Source: Rhodococcoides corynebacterioides NBRC 14404 (lineage in GTDB: Bacteria > Actinomycetota > Actinomycetes > Mycobacteriales > Mycobacteriaceae). From it: a stretch of 64,000 bases of DNA. The notes under the pieces were generated by a model that made no database searches, was not told the origin of the DNA, and worked only from the letters and a program-made list of their open reading frames with translations. Shown piece after piece: positions 1 to 8,990 of the stretch; position 1 is the first letter of the stretch, and each line of letters begins with the position of its first letter. The translations under genes were made by a program, and so were the position numbers. The stretch is from NCBI RefSeq assembly GCF_001894765.1, contig NZ_BCWV01000001.1, positions 186,001-250,000 on the forward strand, read 5' to 3'.

Positions 1-693
1 CCCAACTGCGGCTGCGGTAGAGAAAACAACAACGCGTCCGACAGAAATATTCCGATTCCTCGAACCTTTGGCGGCAACGGTCAGGGCAGCCGACAAACAT
101 ATAGTTCCGAATAGATACCGGGTAACCAAAAGTGCGGACACAAAGGGCAGGGACACCGCTACTGCGACCTGCACCAGTGGTCGCCGATACAAGTCCGACG
201 CCAAGAGCAGGATGATAACGCCTCCTCCCCCGCCATATTTCCAGAACGCCTCCAAATCCAGATTCGGACGCGTTACGGAAGTGTCGACTAGTATGCCTAG
301 GCCAGACACCGCCGCCGCTGCTCAAACACCAACCGTTGATGAGCAGAAAAGAAACACACCAGCACAAATCACCATAGATATGATTTGTGTAGCTTCGATA
401 AGTGCCTGGAGTGTTCCGGCGGGGGGGAGTAGAATCACCACGGCCGAGGAAGAGAAAAAACCCGAAGTTAAAGCTATGCCCGCAACCGCCAAAATCAATC
501 TGAAAAGGGCGTTCCGGGATGCAGCGGAAAGGGCTACTGGCGCGCAGGCTACACCAATCGCAGCCCCTATAGTGACCGACTCGAACCCAGGTAGCCGGAC
601 TGGCACCGTCAGCGCCAGGAGCGCAGCGAAGTACCACTGAAACCCTCGGACTACGCTCACCGGGGTTTGTGGATTCACTACTGGACTACTCAT
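1..693 (-). pseudogene. Wzy-like polysaccharide polymerase, interrupted by an in-frame TGA and cut by the window edge
   Basis: The first 123 codons from ATG 693 give a very hydrophobic protein with several membrane segments, then TGA at 324-322. The same frame is open for the remaining 107 codons to the window edge and again encodes membrane segments, followed by basic residues. That is what one gene with a nonsense mutation or a base error looks like, not two genes. Multi-spanning polymerases of the O-antigen family usually have 400 or more residues, so the 3' part lies outside. It is the last visible gene of a minus-strand polysaccharide locus and follows the flippase gene, the usual place for a polymerase. 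The family call rests on topology and context, since no sequence motif is diagnostic. If the stop is real the locus lacks this polymerase. Confidence 0.6.
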
Positions 694-788
694 CGTTGAT
701 CCTGTCGGTTACGCCCCTGGACGAGTTGAGGTGCTTGTTCGGTAGCCTAGTCGACCGCGGCGGGCCACGCGCAGAGTGGCCCAGGCCG

Positions 789-2174
789 TCACGCTTCTTT
801 GTTTCCGACGTTCACCGCAAATACCTCCGTGTTTAGACGACTTAAACGAATATACCTTCGAGCCGCCAAGAACGTTGGCCACAGCTGGGCCAAAAAGATC
901 GACAGGCTCAACGCGACCAATGCGCCCCCGACTCCGTATCGTGGCACGAGGGCCAGGGTCAGTCCTACTGATAAACCTGCCATTACTGTTACAAGAACGG
1001 CTTGTCCGAGTAGGCCGCCTTTGCTAGTCAGCAGCATGGCGCTCGGTTGATGCAATGCGAACGCGATCAAGTAAGGAACGGCGCATAAACAGGTACCAAG
1101 CGACACCGCGACCGCTCCTGAAAGCAGCCAGCGGCTTACTACTGTCACAGAAACTACCAGCAGGGCGCCGCCGAAAAAGCCGAGAAGTCCGAATATCAAT
1201 ACGTGCCTTCCCAGGTCGCCTTCTCCCATGTAGCCAATGCGACTCCGGTACGTGGGCCATAGCGCCTGAGCTATAACACCAATTACGGACATGGTTGGCA
1301 GAAGGTACTGCATTATCAGAGAGTATTCAGCTAGCGCGGACGCTGTGGAAAGATGGGAAACCAATATTCGCTGAAATTGCAGCCCGACCGTTAGTCCAAT
1401 CGATATCACCAGAAACGATGCTGACTGACCGACTACTGCCTTCACGTGGAACCCCGATGCCCCCGAGAAACAGAAGAATTTGAGACGCCCGCCTGCTTGT
1501 CGCCTTCCAAGTCGGTCCGTGAGTAAAGCGACCAGTAGGAACGCAACGGCGGGAAGTACAGCTAACTGGGAAGCTGACGTCGCAATAAGGGCAACTGGGA
1601 TCACGCAAGCTATTTGAAGAAGCGGGTTCAAAATCGCGACTTTTGTGACTAAATGCATCTTGCCTGAGCCTTGCAGCGCACGTGCGCCTGTTCCGAGCGG
1701 AATTGATACTGCAAGTAAAGCGAGGACTGCCCCGCACGCCACATTAGTCGCAGGGTCCTGCGGAAGGCCGAGAACAGATGGCCAGCCAATGGTGACTGCG
1801 ACCGCGAGGTCGGCTGCAATTAGTGTAAGTGCAATTTTTGTCAACAGGGCCCGCACACTGCTGAAGGATTTCTCGAACGCATGGTTGCTGATGCGACCTG
1901 CACTGCAATCCGAGGACGCATTGAGTACGGCTACTCCCAAGCCAAGGTCTGCAAATGGCAGCATTGTTAGCAACGCACTTAGCAGAGCAAAGATGGCAAA
2001 ACCAGATGCTCCAAATTTCTCCACAATAACAAACGCGGACAGGGTTCCGGATGCTGCACCCAACACGAGGCTTATAGACCGGTATGCCCCGACTTTCGCG
2101 AATCGAGACTTAACGACTGCCGCGACCTTCGCACGAGGCGAAGGCTTGACCACGCCCATGTTGTCCACGTTCAA
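789..2174 (-). CDS. Wzx-type polysaccharide flippase (MATE-like fold)
   Basis: A 461-residue integral membrane protein with about 12 to 14 hydrophobic segments, of the oligosaccharide flippase family. Such proteins move undecaprenyl-linked repeat units from the cytoplasmic to the outer face of the membrane. The N-terminus carries a short basic stretch before the first segment, as in the family. The TTG start at 2174 overlaps the TGA of the acetyltransferase gene by four bases (TTGA), which favours it over the ATG five codons further in (2159). Base composition is lower in GC than the right-hand part of the window. It is one of two flippases in the window, the other being at 52629-53996. Confidence 0.85.
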   Translation of the reverse strand: MNVDNMGVVKPSPRAKVAAVVKSRFAKVGAYRSISLVLGAASGTLSAFVIVEKFGASGFAIFALLSALLTMLPFADLGLGVAVLNASSDCSAGRISNHAFEKSFSSVRALLTKIALTLIAADLAVAVTIGWPSVLGLPQDPATNVACGAVLALLAVSIPLGTGARALQGSGKMHLVTKVAILNPLLQIACVIPVALIATSASQLAVLPAVAFLLVALLTDRLGRRQAGGRLKFFCFSGASGFHVKAVVGQSASFLVISIGLTVGLQFQRILVSHLSTASALAEYSLIMQYLLPTMSVIGVIAQALWPTYRSRIGYMGEGDLGRHVLIFGLLGFFGGALLVVSVTVVSRWLLSGAVAVSLGTCLCAVPYLIAFALHQPSAMLLTSKGGLLGQAVLVTVMAGLSVGLTLALVPRYGVGGALVALSLSIFLAQLWPTFLAARRYIRLSRLNTEVFAVNVGNKEA

Positions 2175-2704
2175 CTCTTGCGCGGCTTCACCGCTGCTGG
2201 GTTTCCGTATGCGATATGGGCGGGAGGTACTGATTTGGTGACCACGCTACCCGCACCGACTGTAGAACCTGCTCCGATGGTAAGCCCGCCGATGACTACA
2301 ACATTGGCGCCCAGCTCTGCGCCGTCTTCTAGCACCGGGCACGGCCCACCGGGGTATGCGTGCCCAAGGGTAGTACTCTGCCGGAGTACGACGTCCGCGC
2401 CGATGACACATCCGTCGTTCACTACCAACCCGAACCCGTGATGAATGCTCAACCCAGGTCCGCACACGGTCTTTGGGCGTAGCTCGATTGACAGAAGCAC
2501 TTCGGTGTAGATGCGGTACGCGACTATCATCGGATATGCGCGTTTCTTTGGGGAATCACGATCGGCCATAAGGAACTGCGTTACTCGGAACAAAAAAAGC
2601 GCGATCTGTATCCGCGGGTTACGGCGGTTTGCCCTGATATCCCGCCGGATAAACGGAAATACGCTCTTCCTGGTGGGCCAGTAGTCAACGTTTGTAGCCG
2701 TCAT
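2171..2704 (-). CDS. Serine-acetyltransferase-like O-acetyltransferase (left-handed beta-helix)
   Basis: A 177-residue protein whose C-terminal half shows hexapeptide-repeat periodicity: SIHHGFGLVV, VIGADVVLRQSTTLG, AELGANVVVIGG, then TIGAGSTVGAGSVV. The closing segment AYGNPAAV is typical of CysE/WcaB-type acyltransferases. It probably transfers acetyl from acetyl-CoA to a sugar of the repeat unit in the cytoplasm; serine is an unlikely substrate given the polysaccharide locus. ATG 2704 overlaps the stop of the upstream glycosyltransferase in ATGA, so the longer in-frame N-terminal extension is not used. The downstream flippase is also coupled by a four-base overlap. Confidence 0.85.
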   Translation of the reverse strand: MTATNVDYWPTRKSVFPFIRRDIRANRRNPRIQIALFLFRVTQFLMADRDSPKKRAYPMIVAYRIYTEVLLSIELRPKTVCGPGLSIHHGFGLVVNDGCVIGADVVLRQSTTLGHAYPGGPCPVLEDGAELGANVVVIGGLTIGAGSTVGAGSVVTKSVPPAHIAYGNPAAVKPRKS

Positions 2705-3537
2705 TGCCGCGCCCGAATCTGCCTGCTCGCCAGGTCTTTTAGAACAGCAATACCTGTGAGGCAAGCGGTGGCGGTACTATCCAGAAATTTCGGTCCGACC
2801 TGTAGTCCTAGCGCTCTACGCGCGGCCTGCATATCTTTATAGTGGTGCCTCTGGGGACGTTCCGTGCCCGCGCCTGTTATGTCGAAGTCGCAGAGAAAAT
2901 GCGGGACAACTATTGGCGGCGTGATCGTTGCGCATTTCATCATGAACAGTTGGTCGGCGCCCAGGCCGTGGGCGAGATCGTAGTCGCCGGCCGACGCCAA
3001 GACGTTCTTACCGAAAAAGGCAGCCTGATGGGGAATCGACTTCCCGCCGAGCGAGAACCTGGCAAGATTGAACGGTGCGCTTCCAAAAGCCCCGTGAAAC
3101 TGGCCGCGCGGATCGAAAAGCCGTGCCAGACCGTATCCCCATTGCGCGGGGGGATCGGTCAAGTGCTTCAGAGTCGTGGCGAGCGCAGTGTCGTTAGTAA
3201 ACACGTCGCTTGAGTGCATGAACCAAACCAGGTCCCCGGTTGCCATGCGGATCCCTTTGTTCATCGCGTCATAGCGGCCCTGGTCCGGTTCAGACAAGAA
3301 TCGCCGGGTGAACAAGTCTTTGTCCGGAAGGGGCGGGCATTCGAAGTTTCGACTCCCCCCATCGACAATTAGGTGCTCCAACTCAAACTCACCTAACTGT
3401 CCCTCAACACTTGCAGCTGTTCGACGGAGGCCGTCAGCGTCGTTGTACGAGATGGTGACCACGCTTACACGCGTCCGATTCTTGTCGAGGCCGGCCTGGC
3501 CAGCAGACGAGGCAATGTCCATCAGCACACCCTTCAC
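2701..3537 (-). CDS. Family 2 glycosyltransferase (WcaE-like)
   Basis: A 278-residue GT-A fold enzyme. The N-terminal Rossmann-like start VSVVTISYNDADGL, the LIVDGGS segment and the SEPDQGRYDAMNKGIRMATGD region match the colanic-acid WcaE type, where SEPD..YDAMNKG is the family signature. It adds one sugar to the lipid-linked repeat unit at the cytoplasmic membrane; donor and acceptor cannot be read from sequence. ATG 3537 is kept, although MDIASS five codons inside (3522) is possible. It overlaps the acetyltransferase start by four bases and lies about 200 bases downstream of the next glycosyltransferase gene. Confidence 0.85.
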   Translation of the reverse strand: MKGVLMDIASSAGQAGLDKNRTRVSVVTISYNDADGLRRTAASVEGQLGEFELEHLIVDGGSRNFECPPLPDKDLFTRRFLSEPDQGRYDAMNKGIRMATGDLVWFMHSSDVFTNDTALATTLKHLTDPPAQWGYGLARLFDPRGQFHGAFGSAPFNLARFSLGGKSIPHQAAFFGKNVLASAGDYDLAHGLGADQLFMMKCATITPPIVVPHFLCDFDITGAGTERPQRHHYKDMQAARRALGLQVGPKFLDSTATACLTGIAVLKDLASRQIRARQ

Positions 3538-3733
3538 GTCCTTCGCGGACTAGCGGTCCGAGGCAGAGTACTTTGACCACCGCCGCTACAGCGACGCCAT
3601 ACCGAAATCATCTCACATGGCATCCGACTCTTCTGACCGAGCGAACCGGCCCACGGAGTTGCCAGCAAGCGCTTTGGGCGGCGCGATCGGTACGCCGCGG
3701 GTGCGCCCATCGCGGAAGCTAGCTGATGACAAC

Positions 3734-4546
3734 TCAGCCGTTCGAACGTGGTTTTCGATAGGACTCGCGCATCGACCTCCGCAGCCAGCGCAGCGTCGAC
3801 CGGATGTCTGTGAGCACGCGCGTTGTTGACCGGAGTTCCAGGTGATTGTTGTCTCGACCAGCGAGAATTTGACGCGCTAGCTGCGCCCACTGGCCCTCGC
3901 GAAGAACGTAGCCGTACTCGACCGGCCTTGTTGTGCGATACATCACGAGTGGGTCAGGCGAGCAATGGAGAACGACTGGGAGTCCGCTGAATTTGAGCAG
4001 CAAGCCGTAATCTTCAGCGCGTTTGAGACGTTCGTCGTACCCGCCGACGGCCAGGACGAGCGATCTACGAAAGGTGACCGAAGGATGGGGGATCGGCATC
4101 TCATGCTTGGATTGCCGTCTACGGATACCGCTTGCATCGCAGGGCCAGTACGAGAGAACTGGACCGCCCCACCGGCCGAACTCGAGCAGTTGGCTAGATG
4201 TTGCGCCGACCTCGGGTCGTCCATCGAGGAGCTCGACTTGCCGTTCGAGTCGCGTCGGGAGGGCGACATCGTCTGAATCTAGGATCGCTGCGTACGGGGC
4301 CCTTGCTTCTCGTAACCCGAGGTTGCGAGAAGCGGCAGCACCGTTCTGGCCGGCCGTTCGAATATGCTTGATCCGGGCGTCATTGGCCGCGTAGGAGGCA
4401 ACCGTCCTATCCGTACCATCAGTCGAGCCATCTGAGACCACAATCAGTTCCCAGTCAGTCAGCGTCTGGGCCAATACCGACTCAATGGCATCAGCCACCG
4501 TCAGTTCCGAGTTCCACGCGGCCATAATGACTGAAACGCGAACCAA
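3734..4546 (-). CDS. Family 2 glycosyltransferase, paralogue of the gene at 6832-7674
   Basis: A 270-residue GT2 enzyme with the opening VSVIMAAWNSELTV, WELIVVSDGSTDGT and LDSDD, the last being the metal- and nucleotide-binding Asp cluster. The TTG start is supported by an AAGGTGG Shine-Dalgarno six bases upstream. Its middle section (WGGP, PHPS, VGGYD, the ED/QDY pair) and C-terminal basic helix match the gene at 6832-7674 closely, so the two arose by duplication. It probably adds one sugar of the repeat unit. The 196 bases between it and the next gene downstream hold nothing I can assign. Confidence 0.85.
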   Translation of the reverse strand: MVRVSVIMAAWNSELTVADAIESVLAQTLTDWELIVVSDGSTDGTDRTVASYAANDARIKHIRTAGQNGAAASRNLGLREARAPYAAILDSDDVALPTRLERQVELLDGRPEVGATSSQLLEFGRWGGPVLSYWPCDASGIRRRQSKHEMPIPHPSVTFRRSLVLAVGGYDERLKRAEDYGLLLKFSGLPVVLHCSPDPLVMYRTTRPVEYGYVLREGQWAQLARQILAGRDNNHLELRSTTRVLTDIRSTLRWLRRSMRESYRKPRSNG

Positions 4547-4712
4547 CGCTACCCACCTTGCGAGCTTGCCGTTGCAGGGCGATCAGCCGTGCTCGGACGA
4601 GCCTACCTGCACAGCGATGGCTTTCAGCCTGGTCGTGGGTAGTGAGGCCAAAAGTCATCCGTTCGGACGACAGCACGGTTGCGACGCATCTACTACGCGG
4701 CACTGAGCATGC

Positions 4713-5849
4713 TTATCGGACTTCAAGCACAGTCTCGTAGAAGTTCTGTATCGCGGATAGCCACACGTCTGGGGTGAACCGCCGTCGGAAGAGTTCAACA
4801 GCACCGCTGGTGGCGCTAGGAGAATTGATGCCGGAAGAGAGTGCCGCTTGTTTGTAGTTTGCGTTGTCGGCGCGGCGCATGACCCAGCCAGACTGTAGGG
4901 ATGTGAGCAGCGGGGCGGCTGCGACATTTTGCGTAAGAATAATCGGCGTACCGACGGACAGCGCCTCGATGGCGACTGTGGGTATTCCTTCCCTCCAGAG
5001 GCTTGGCATCACCAAAGCTTTAGCCGACCGAAGTAAATCGAGCACTTGATGTCTTGGCAGTGATCCGCGAAAGACGAAGTTTGGGTCCAAGTTGGCGCGG
5101 CGCTGCACGGCATCCTCTAACGGCCCACTTCCCGCTATGTGGAGCGGTATCTCATTAGGCCATTCATCGATCAGAGTCTGAACGCCTTTCTCTCGTGTCA
5201 GGCGACCTGCGAAAACGAAGTTTGTCCGGCTCAGGTCGTTGGCAGGTTGCGTCCGGCCGAAATTGGGGATGCATCTCACCGGTGTCAGGGGGCTGAGCTG
5301 TCCAAATAGCTGCTCGGCATGAGGATTCAGCACTACTATTCCGGCTACTGAATGCACAGTTTTAGAATGGGCTCCGTTGCTGCGCGATGCGATTGCGAGA
5401 GGCAGGGTCGCAAGCCTGGAATCGCGGTAGCATCGGTGGCGAACGGCGCGAATTGTTCCGTGTTCGAGGCACTCGTCGCAATCATGGCCGTCGCGCCACA
5501 AGGTAGAGGCTGCACACACTGAACGATAGTTGTGCAACGTGGCTACCGTTTTATGTCCCCACTTCGAGATCCACTGATGTCCCCAATTCGGAAAAAGGTT
5601 ATGCACGTGCACAATGTCTGGGTTGAACTCGGATAGTTCTTTGGTCGGATCGGGACCCCACGCGCCGGCAGCGCTGATCGCTGCACCAGCTTTATAGATA
5701 ATGGATGGATTTGTATCGGGTGAACGTCGCGCTACTGTCCGAACGTCGTGGCCGGCTTCCGTCAATGCTCGAGCTTGGTCGTTCACGGCGATATTTTCAC
5801 CGCTAGGTTGTGCGGTCGAGTAGAAACTGTGGACCAGTGCTATCCTCAT
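4713..5849 (-). CDS. GT4-type glycosyltransferase (GT-B fold)
   Basis: A 378-residue enzyme. The N-terminal domain starts MRIALVHSFYS, with the PSGENIAVNDQARAL helix and IVHVHNLFP. The C-terminal domain carries FAGRLTREKGVQTLI, the HIAGSGPLEDA phosphate-binding turn and the donor-binding section SLWREGIPTVAIEAL with the EX7E-type spacing of GT4 enzymes. ATG 5849 overlaps the stop of the WecG-type gene (ATGA), so a 24-residue in-frame upstream extension is discarded. It contains a Cys-rich segment (CDEC, residues about 125-130) of the kind seen in a subset of capsule GT4 proteins. Substrate unknown. Confidence 0.87.
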   Translation of the reverse strand: MRIALVHSFYSTAQPSGENIAVNDQARALTEAGHDVRTVARRSPDTNPSIIYKAGAAISAAGAWGPDPTKELSEFNPDIVHVHNLFPNWGHQWISKWGHKTVATLHNYRSVCAASTLWRDGHDCDECLEHGTIRAVRHRCYRDSRLATLPLAIASRSNGAHSKTVHSVAGIVVLNPHAEQLFGQLSPLTPVRCIPNFGRTQPANDLSRTNFVFAGRLTREKGVQTLIDEWPNEIPLHIAGSGPLEDAVQRRANLDPNFVFRGSLPRHQVLDLLRSAKALVMPSLWREGIPTVAIEALSVGTPIILTQNVAAAPLLTSLQSGWVMRRADNANYKQAALSSGINSPSATSGAVELFRRRFTPDVWLSAIQNFYETVLEVR

Positions 5850-6631
5850 CGCGCCGAACGCTTCGCATACAGATAGGCGGCCCACAGAAAATGAACGTTT
5901 CCGATTAGGTAACGTCGCCACAACCGCCTTGGCTCACTGACGAACCGGAAAAACCACTCGAGATGCCAGTTCTGCATCCAGGTCGGAGCTTCACGAGCAG
6001 TGCCCGCTAGGAAGTCAAAGGCAGCGCCAACGCCTACCGCCGGTCTGCCGACGGCGTCTACAAGAGCAGCAGTGAAGAAATCCTGTTTCGGGGTTCCGAG
6101 CGCTACCCACACGATGTCTGCATTCGAAGCCTTCACCCGCGCGGCCGTCTCCTCTACAACTTTGTCGTCCACCGCTCCGAACGGGGGCGAAAAGGTTCCC
6201 GCTATTCGGATTCCCGGAAAACGAGCGCGGGATTCTGCCACCAGTCGGTTGAGAGTGCCATCGGTCGTGCCCACGAAGAAATGCGAAACTCCAAATTGAC
6301 GACCCCGATCCAAGCTGTGTGTAAACAAGGAGGGCCCCCTGACACGCGAAGAGTCCCGCCGCCCGGTGCCGGCATTCATGAACCAGACAACAGGCGACCC
6401 GTCGGGCAGGGTCAATCCTGGCCCGTTCAGTACGTCTCTGTATTCGGTTCTTTGTTGCGCCAGCGCCACGCAGTATGCGTTCGAAAGTCTGACTGCTTTG
6501 GGTGTTCGCTCTCTTGCTAGCGTCAGCACCTCACCGACTGCGGACGCCAAGTCCGTTATCTGGAAGTTCACACGCGCTACGACGGCGACGTTGGACTGGC
6601 TCTGACCGTCATGCGCGTGTTCAATGCTCAT
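5846..6631 (-). CDS. WecG/TagA/CpsF-family glycosyltransferase
   Basis: A protein of about 261 residues with the family hallmarks: LSNAYCVALAQQ, LPDGSPVVWFMN, RVRGPSLF, FFVGTTDGTLNRL, the WVALGTPKQDFF block, GVGAAFDFLAG and PTWMQNWHLEWFFRF near the end. The family (GT26) transfers N-acetylmannosamine-type or related sugars onto undecaprenyl-linked primers. The start is uncertain. I chose ATG 6631, second of an ATGATG pair, with GGGAG four bases upstream. A TTG at 6649 would add six residues without a visible ribosome site. It is translationally coupled to the GT4 gene downstream. Confidence 0.87.
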   Translation of the reverse strand: MSIEHAHDGQSQSNVAVVARVNFQITDLASAVGEVLTLARERTPKAVRLSNAYCVALAQQRTEYRDVLNGPGLTLPDGSPVVWFMNAGTGRRDSSRVRGPSLFTHSLDRGRQFGVSHFFVGTTDGTLNRLVAESRARFPGIRIAGTFSPPFGAVDDKVVEETAARVKASNADIVWVALGTPKQDFFTAALVDAVGRPAVGVGAAFDFLAGTAREAPTWMQNWHLEWFFRFVSEPRRLWRRYLIGNVHFLWAAYLYAKRSAR

Positions 6632-6831
6632 CATACTCCCAAAGGCCAACTAGTTGCGTGTATTTGCCGTGTCTGCAGATTCGGCGCCGTGTAGGTGGCG
6701 CCCCGATCGAAGGGTAGCGGAGTCACGTCGCGCGTGACTCCGACGTGATCCGAAGCAACTTCTTTCGTGTGACGCAGGGCGTCTGCCGGGTCTTGCTGCG
6801 GCGCGTGCGAGCTTCCAGCGGGTGAGTGGTG

Positions 6832-7674
6832 CTATCGATACCGAGAAACTGCACCGGCAGTCAACTTCACGGTCTCCGTATCGGAGATGCCGCGCTCGTT
6901 CATTCGGCGGCGACCCCACTGCGCAATAGAACGTGCGTCGGCTAGTGTTGATTGAGGGAACCGTGCTGGTCGAATATCGCACGCTCCCTTCAACACCCGT
7001 TTCCGCGCAAGCGAAGCGAACCGACCACTCCAAATCGCGTATTTAATACTTAGTGGTCTTTGAGTTCGATACGAAACGAGGACCGTATTTAGACATGCCA
7101 GTCGATCCCGCCGCAGCTTCAGGAAGAGTGCGTAATCTTGCGACCTCTTACAGTGAACGTCGTAACCCCCGACTTCACGCACCCTGTCTGTGCGGAGCAT
7201 GCAGGAGGGATGTGGTAGCGGCATTGCGTTCCGGCGCTGCCGATTTTCAATTTCTAAAGTTGACGTCGGCCACGAACTCGTCGATGGGCCACCCCAATCG
7301 CCGAACTCCTCTAGTTGGCTGGCGACTGCGGTGAAGCTCGGATTGTCCTGTAGGAATTCGTACTGTAACCGCAATCGGCCTGGCTTAGAGCGGTCGTCTG
7401 CATCTGCCACCGCGAGCAAGGGCGCGCGCGCGCTCTCGATTGCGAGGTTACGACAAAAGCCGGAACCGCGGTTGCTCGGGAGGGATATGACACGTATTCG
7501 TGTGTCTTTGTCCGCAAAAGCTCGTGCGAGAGAGAGGGTTCCGTCGGTAGAAGCGTCATCTACTACGATCAGTTCCCAATTTTGAAATTCCTGGTCGATT
7601 ATTGATTGAATGCAGTCAGCAATTGTCGCTTCTGCGTTGAAGGCTGCGGTAATTATCGATATCGCTGGTAGCAT
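6832..7674 (-). CDS. Family 2 glycosyltransferase, first gene of the minus-strand polysaccharide operon
   Basis: A 280-residue GT2 enzyme beginning [18 protein letters not shown], with [14 protein letters not shown] and the Asp-rich VADADD donor site. ATG 7674 is preceded by GGAG at a seven-base spacing, so the eight residues upstream are left out. It is a diverged duplicate of the gene at 3734-4546: both share the QLxEFGxWGGP, MPxPHPS, VGGYD and xDYxLxLK sections. It is the first gene of the lower-GC operon and faces gmd across about 290 bases that should hold divergent promoters; I could not fix them. Confidence 0.86.
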   Translation of the reverse strand: MLPAISIITAAFNAEATIADCIQSIIDQEFQNWELIVVDDASTDGTLSLARAFADKDTRIRVISLPSNRGSGFCRNLAIESARAPLLAVADADDRSKPGRLRLQYEFLQDNPSFTAVASQLEEFGDWGGPSTSSWPTSTLEIENRQRRNAMPLPHPSCMLRTDRVREVGGYDVHCKRSQDYALFLKLRRDRLACLNTVLVSYRTQRPLSIKYAIWSGRFASLARKRVLKGACDIRPARFPQSTLADARSIAQWGRRRMNERGISDTETVKLTAGAVSRYR

Positions 7675-7967
7675 CCTGTTCTCCGACTCTGGGGGCACGT
7701 CTTGGATGGGCCTGGTGGGCGGGGTCTGGGAGCGTGTCTCGCTGGATGGTAGACGCGAGGCAAAGGTCGCGCGAATCGGGCGGCACCAATCTGGGGCCGC
7801 GTCCCGTTTTTGCTGCGAGATTTGGTGTCGTGTCCCAGGCAGGGTCGACGAGGGTGGCGCCTTCCCAGTTTCTACGCTGTTGGCGCTCGATTGCCTTGGC
7901 GAGCGGCGGTGCTACTGGTGCGCTACCGTTGGCCTGCGCTATGAGTACAAGGATATGGGGACTTACT

Positions 7968-8990
7968 GTGAAAACTGCGCTTATCACCGGTATAACCGGT
8001 CAGGACGGCTCGTATCTTGCCGAGTTGTTGCTGTCGAAGGGTTACACGGTCCATGGCTTAATTCGTCGGTCGTCGACATTCAATACGTCGCGTATCGATC
8101 ACCTATACGTCGACCCCCACAACCCCGACGCAAAGTTGTTCTTGCACTACGGCGATCTCAGTGACGGCGCACGACTCATCACCCTGATGTCTGAGATCGA
8201 TCCCGACGAGGTGTATAACCTCGCGGCCCAGTCCCACGTGCGCGTTAGCTTCGACGAGCCAGAGCACACCGGCGACACCACCGGCATCGGGTCCATCCGC
8301 CTGCTGGAGGCCGTGCGCCTCGCCGGCGTGAAGTGCCGCTTCTACCAGGCGTCGAGCTCCGAGATGTTCGGTGCGTCTCCGCCTCCGCAGAACGAGGAGA
8401 CGCTCTTCTACCCGCGCTCGCCCTACGGTGCGGCCAAGGTCTACTCCTACTGGGTGACCCGCAACTACCGCGAGGCGTACGGACTGTTCGCGGTGAACGG
8501 CATTCTGTTCAACCACGAGTCTCCTCGGCGTGGTGAGACCTTCGTGACCCGCAAGATCACGCGCGCCGTCGCCCGAATCAAGGCGGGGCTCGAGAACGAC
8601 CTGTACATGGGCAACCTCGACGCCGTGCGGGACTGGGGCTACGCCCCCGAGTACGTCGAGGGCATGTGGCGCATGCTGCAGGCGGACGAGCCGGACGACT
8701 ACGTCCTGGCGACCGGTGGCAACTACAGCGTCCGAGACTTCCTGACCACGGCCTTCGAGCACGCCGGCCTGGACTGGGAGAAGCACGTCAAGTTCGACGA
8801 GCGCTACCTGCGCCCCACCGAGGTCGATGCGCTCGTCGGTGACGCGAGCAAGGCCGAGCGGGTCCTCGGGTGGAAGCCCTCCGTTTACACGCCCGACCTG
8901 GCGAGGATCATGGTCGACGCCGACATCGCCGCGCTGGAGCACGAGGGTCGCCCCTGGATCGATCGCCCCGACCTCCCCGACTGGGCGTGA
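7968..8990 (+). CDS. gmd: GDP-mannose 4,6-dehydratase
   Basis: A 340-residue short-chain dehydrogenase of the extended type, of normal length for Gmd. It converts GDP-D-mannose to GDP-4-keto-6-deoxy-mannose. The NADP-binding start [18 protein letters not shown] is diagnostic. The catalytic triad is visible in SSSEMFG (Ser/Thr and Glu) and [10 protein letters not shown] (Tyr-x3-Lys), and [17 protein letters not shown] is the Gmd-specific loop. I chose GTG 7968 with GGGG at 7957-7960; ATG 7941 would add nine residues. It marks the switch from the lower-GC left arm to high-GC DNA and is coupled to fcl by GTGA. Confidence 0.95.
   Translation: MKTALITGITGQDGSYLAELLLSKGYTVHGLIRRSSTFNTSRIDHLYVDPHNPDAKLFLHYGDLSDGARLITLMSEIDPDEVYNLAAQSHVRVSFDEPEHTGDTTGIGSIRLLEAVRLAGVKCRFYQASSSEMFGASPPPQNEETLFYPRSPYGAAKVYSYWVTRNYREAYGLFAVNGILFNHESPRRGETFVTRKITRAVARIKAGLENDLYMGNLDAVRDWGYAPEYVEGMWRMLQADEPDDYVLATGGNYSVRDFLTTAFEHAGLDWEKHVKFDERYLRPTEVDALVGDASKAERVLGWKPSVYTPDLARIMVDADIAALEHEGRPWIDRPDLPDWA

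Noticed and set aside
322-324. TGA read as selenocysteine in the polymerase
   Set aside because: Membrane polymerases are not selenoproteins and no selenocysteine element or reason is visible; mutation or base error is simpler.
7734-7967. Longer gmd start
   Set aside because: The upstream residues are not family-like; Gmd proteins begin at [13 protein letters not shown], matching GTG 7968.
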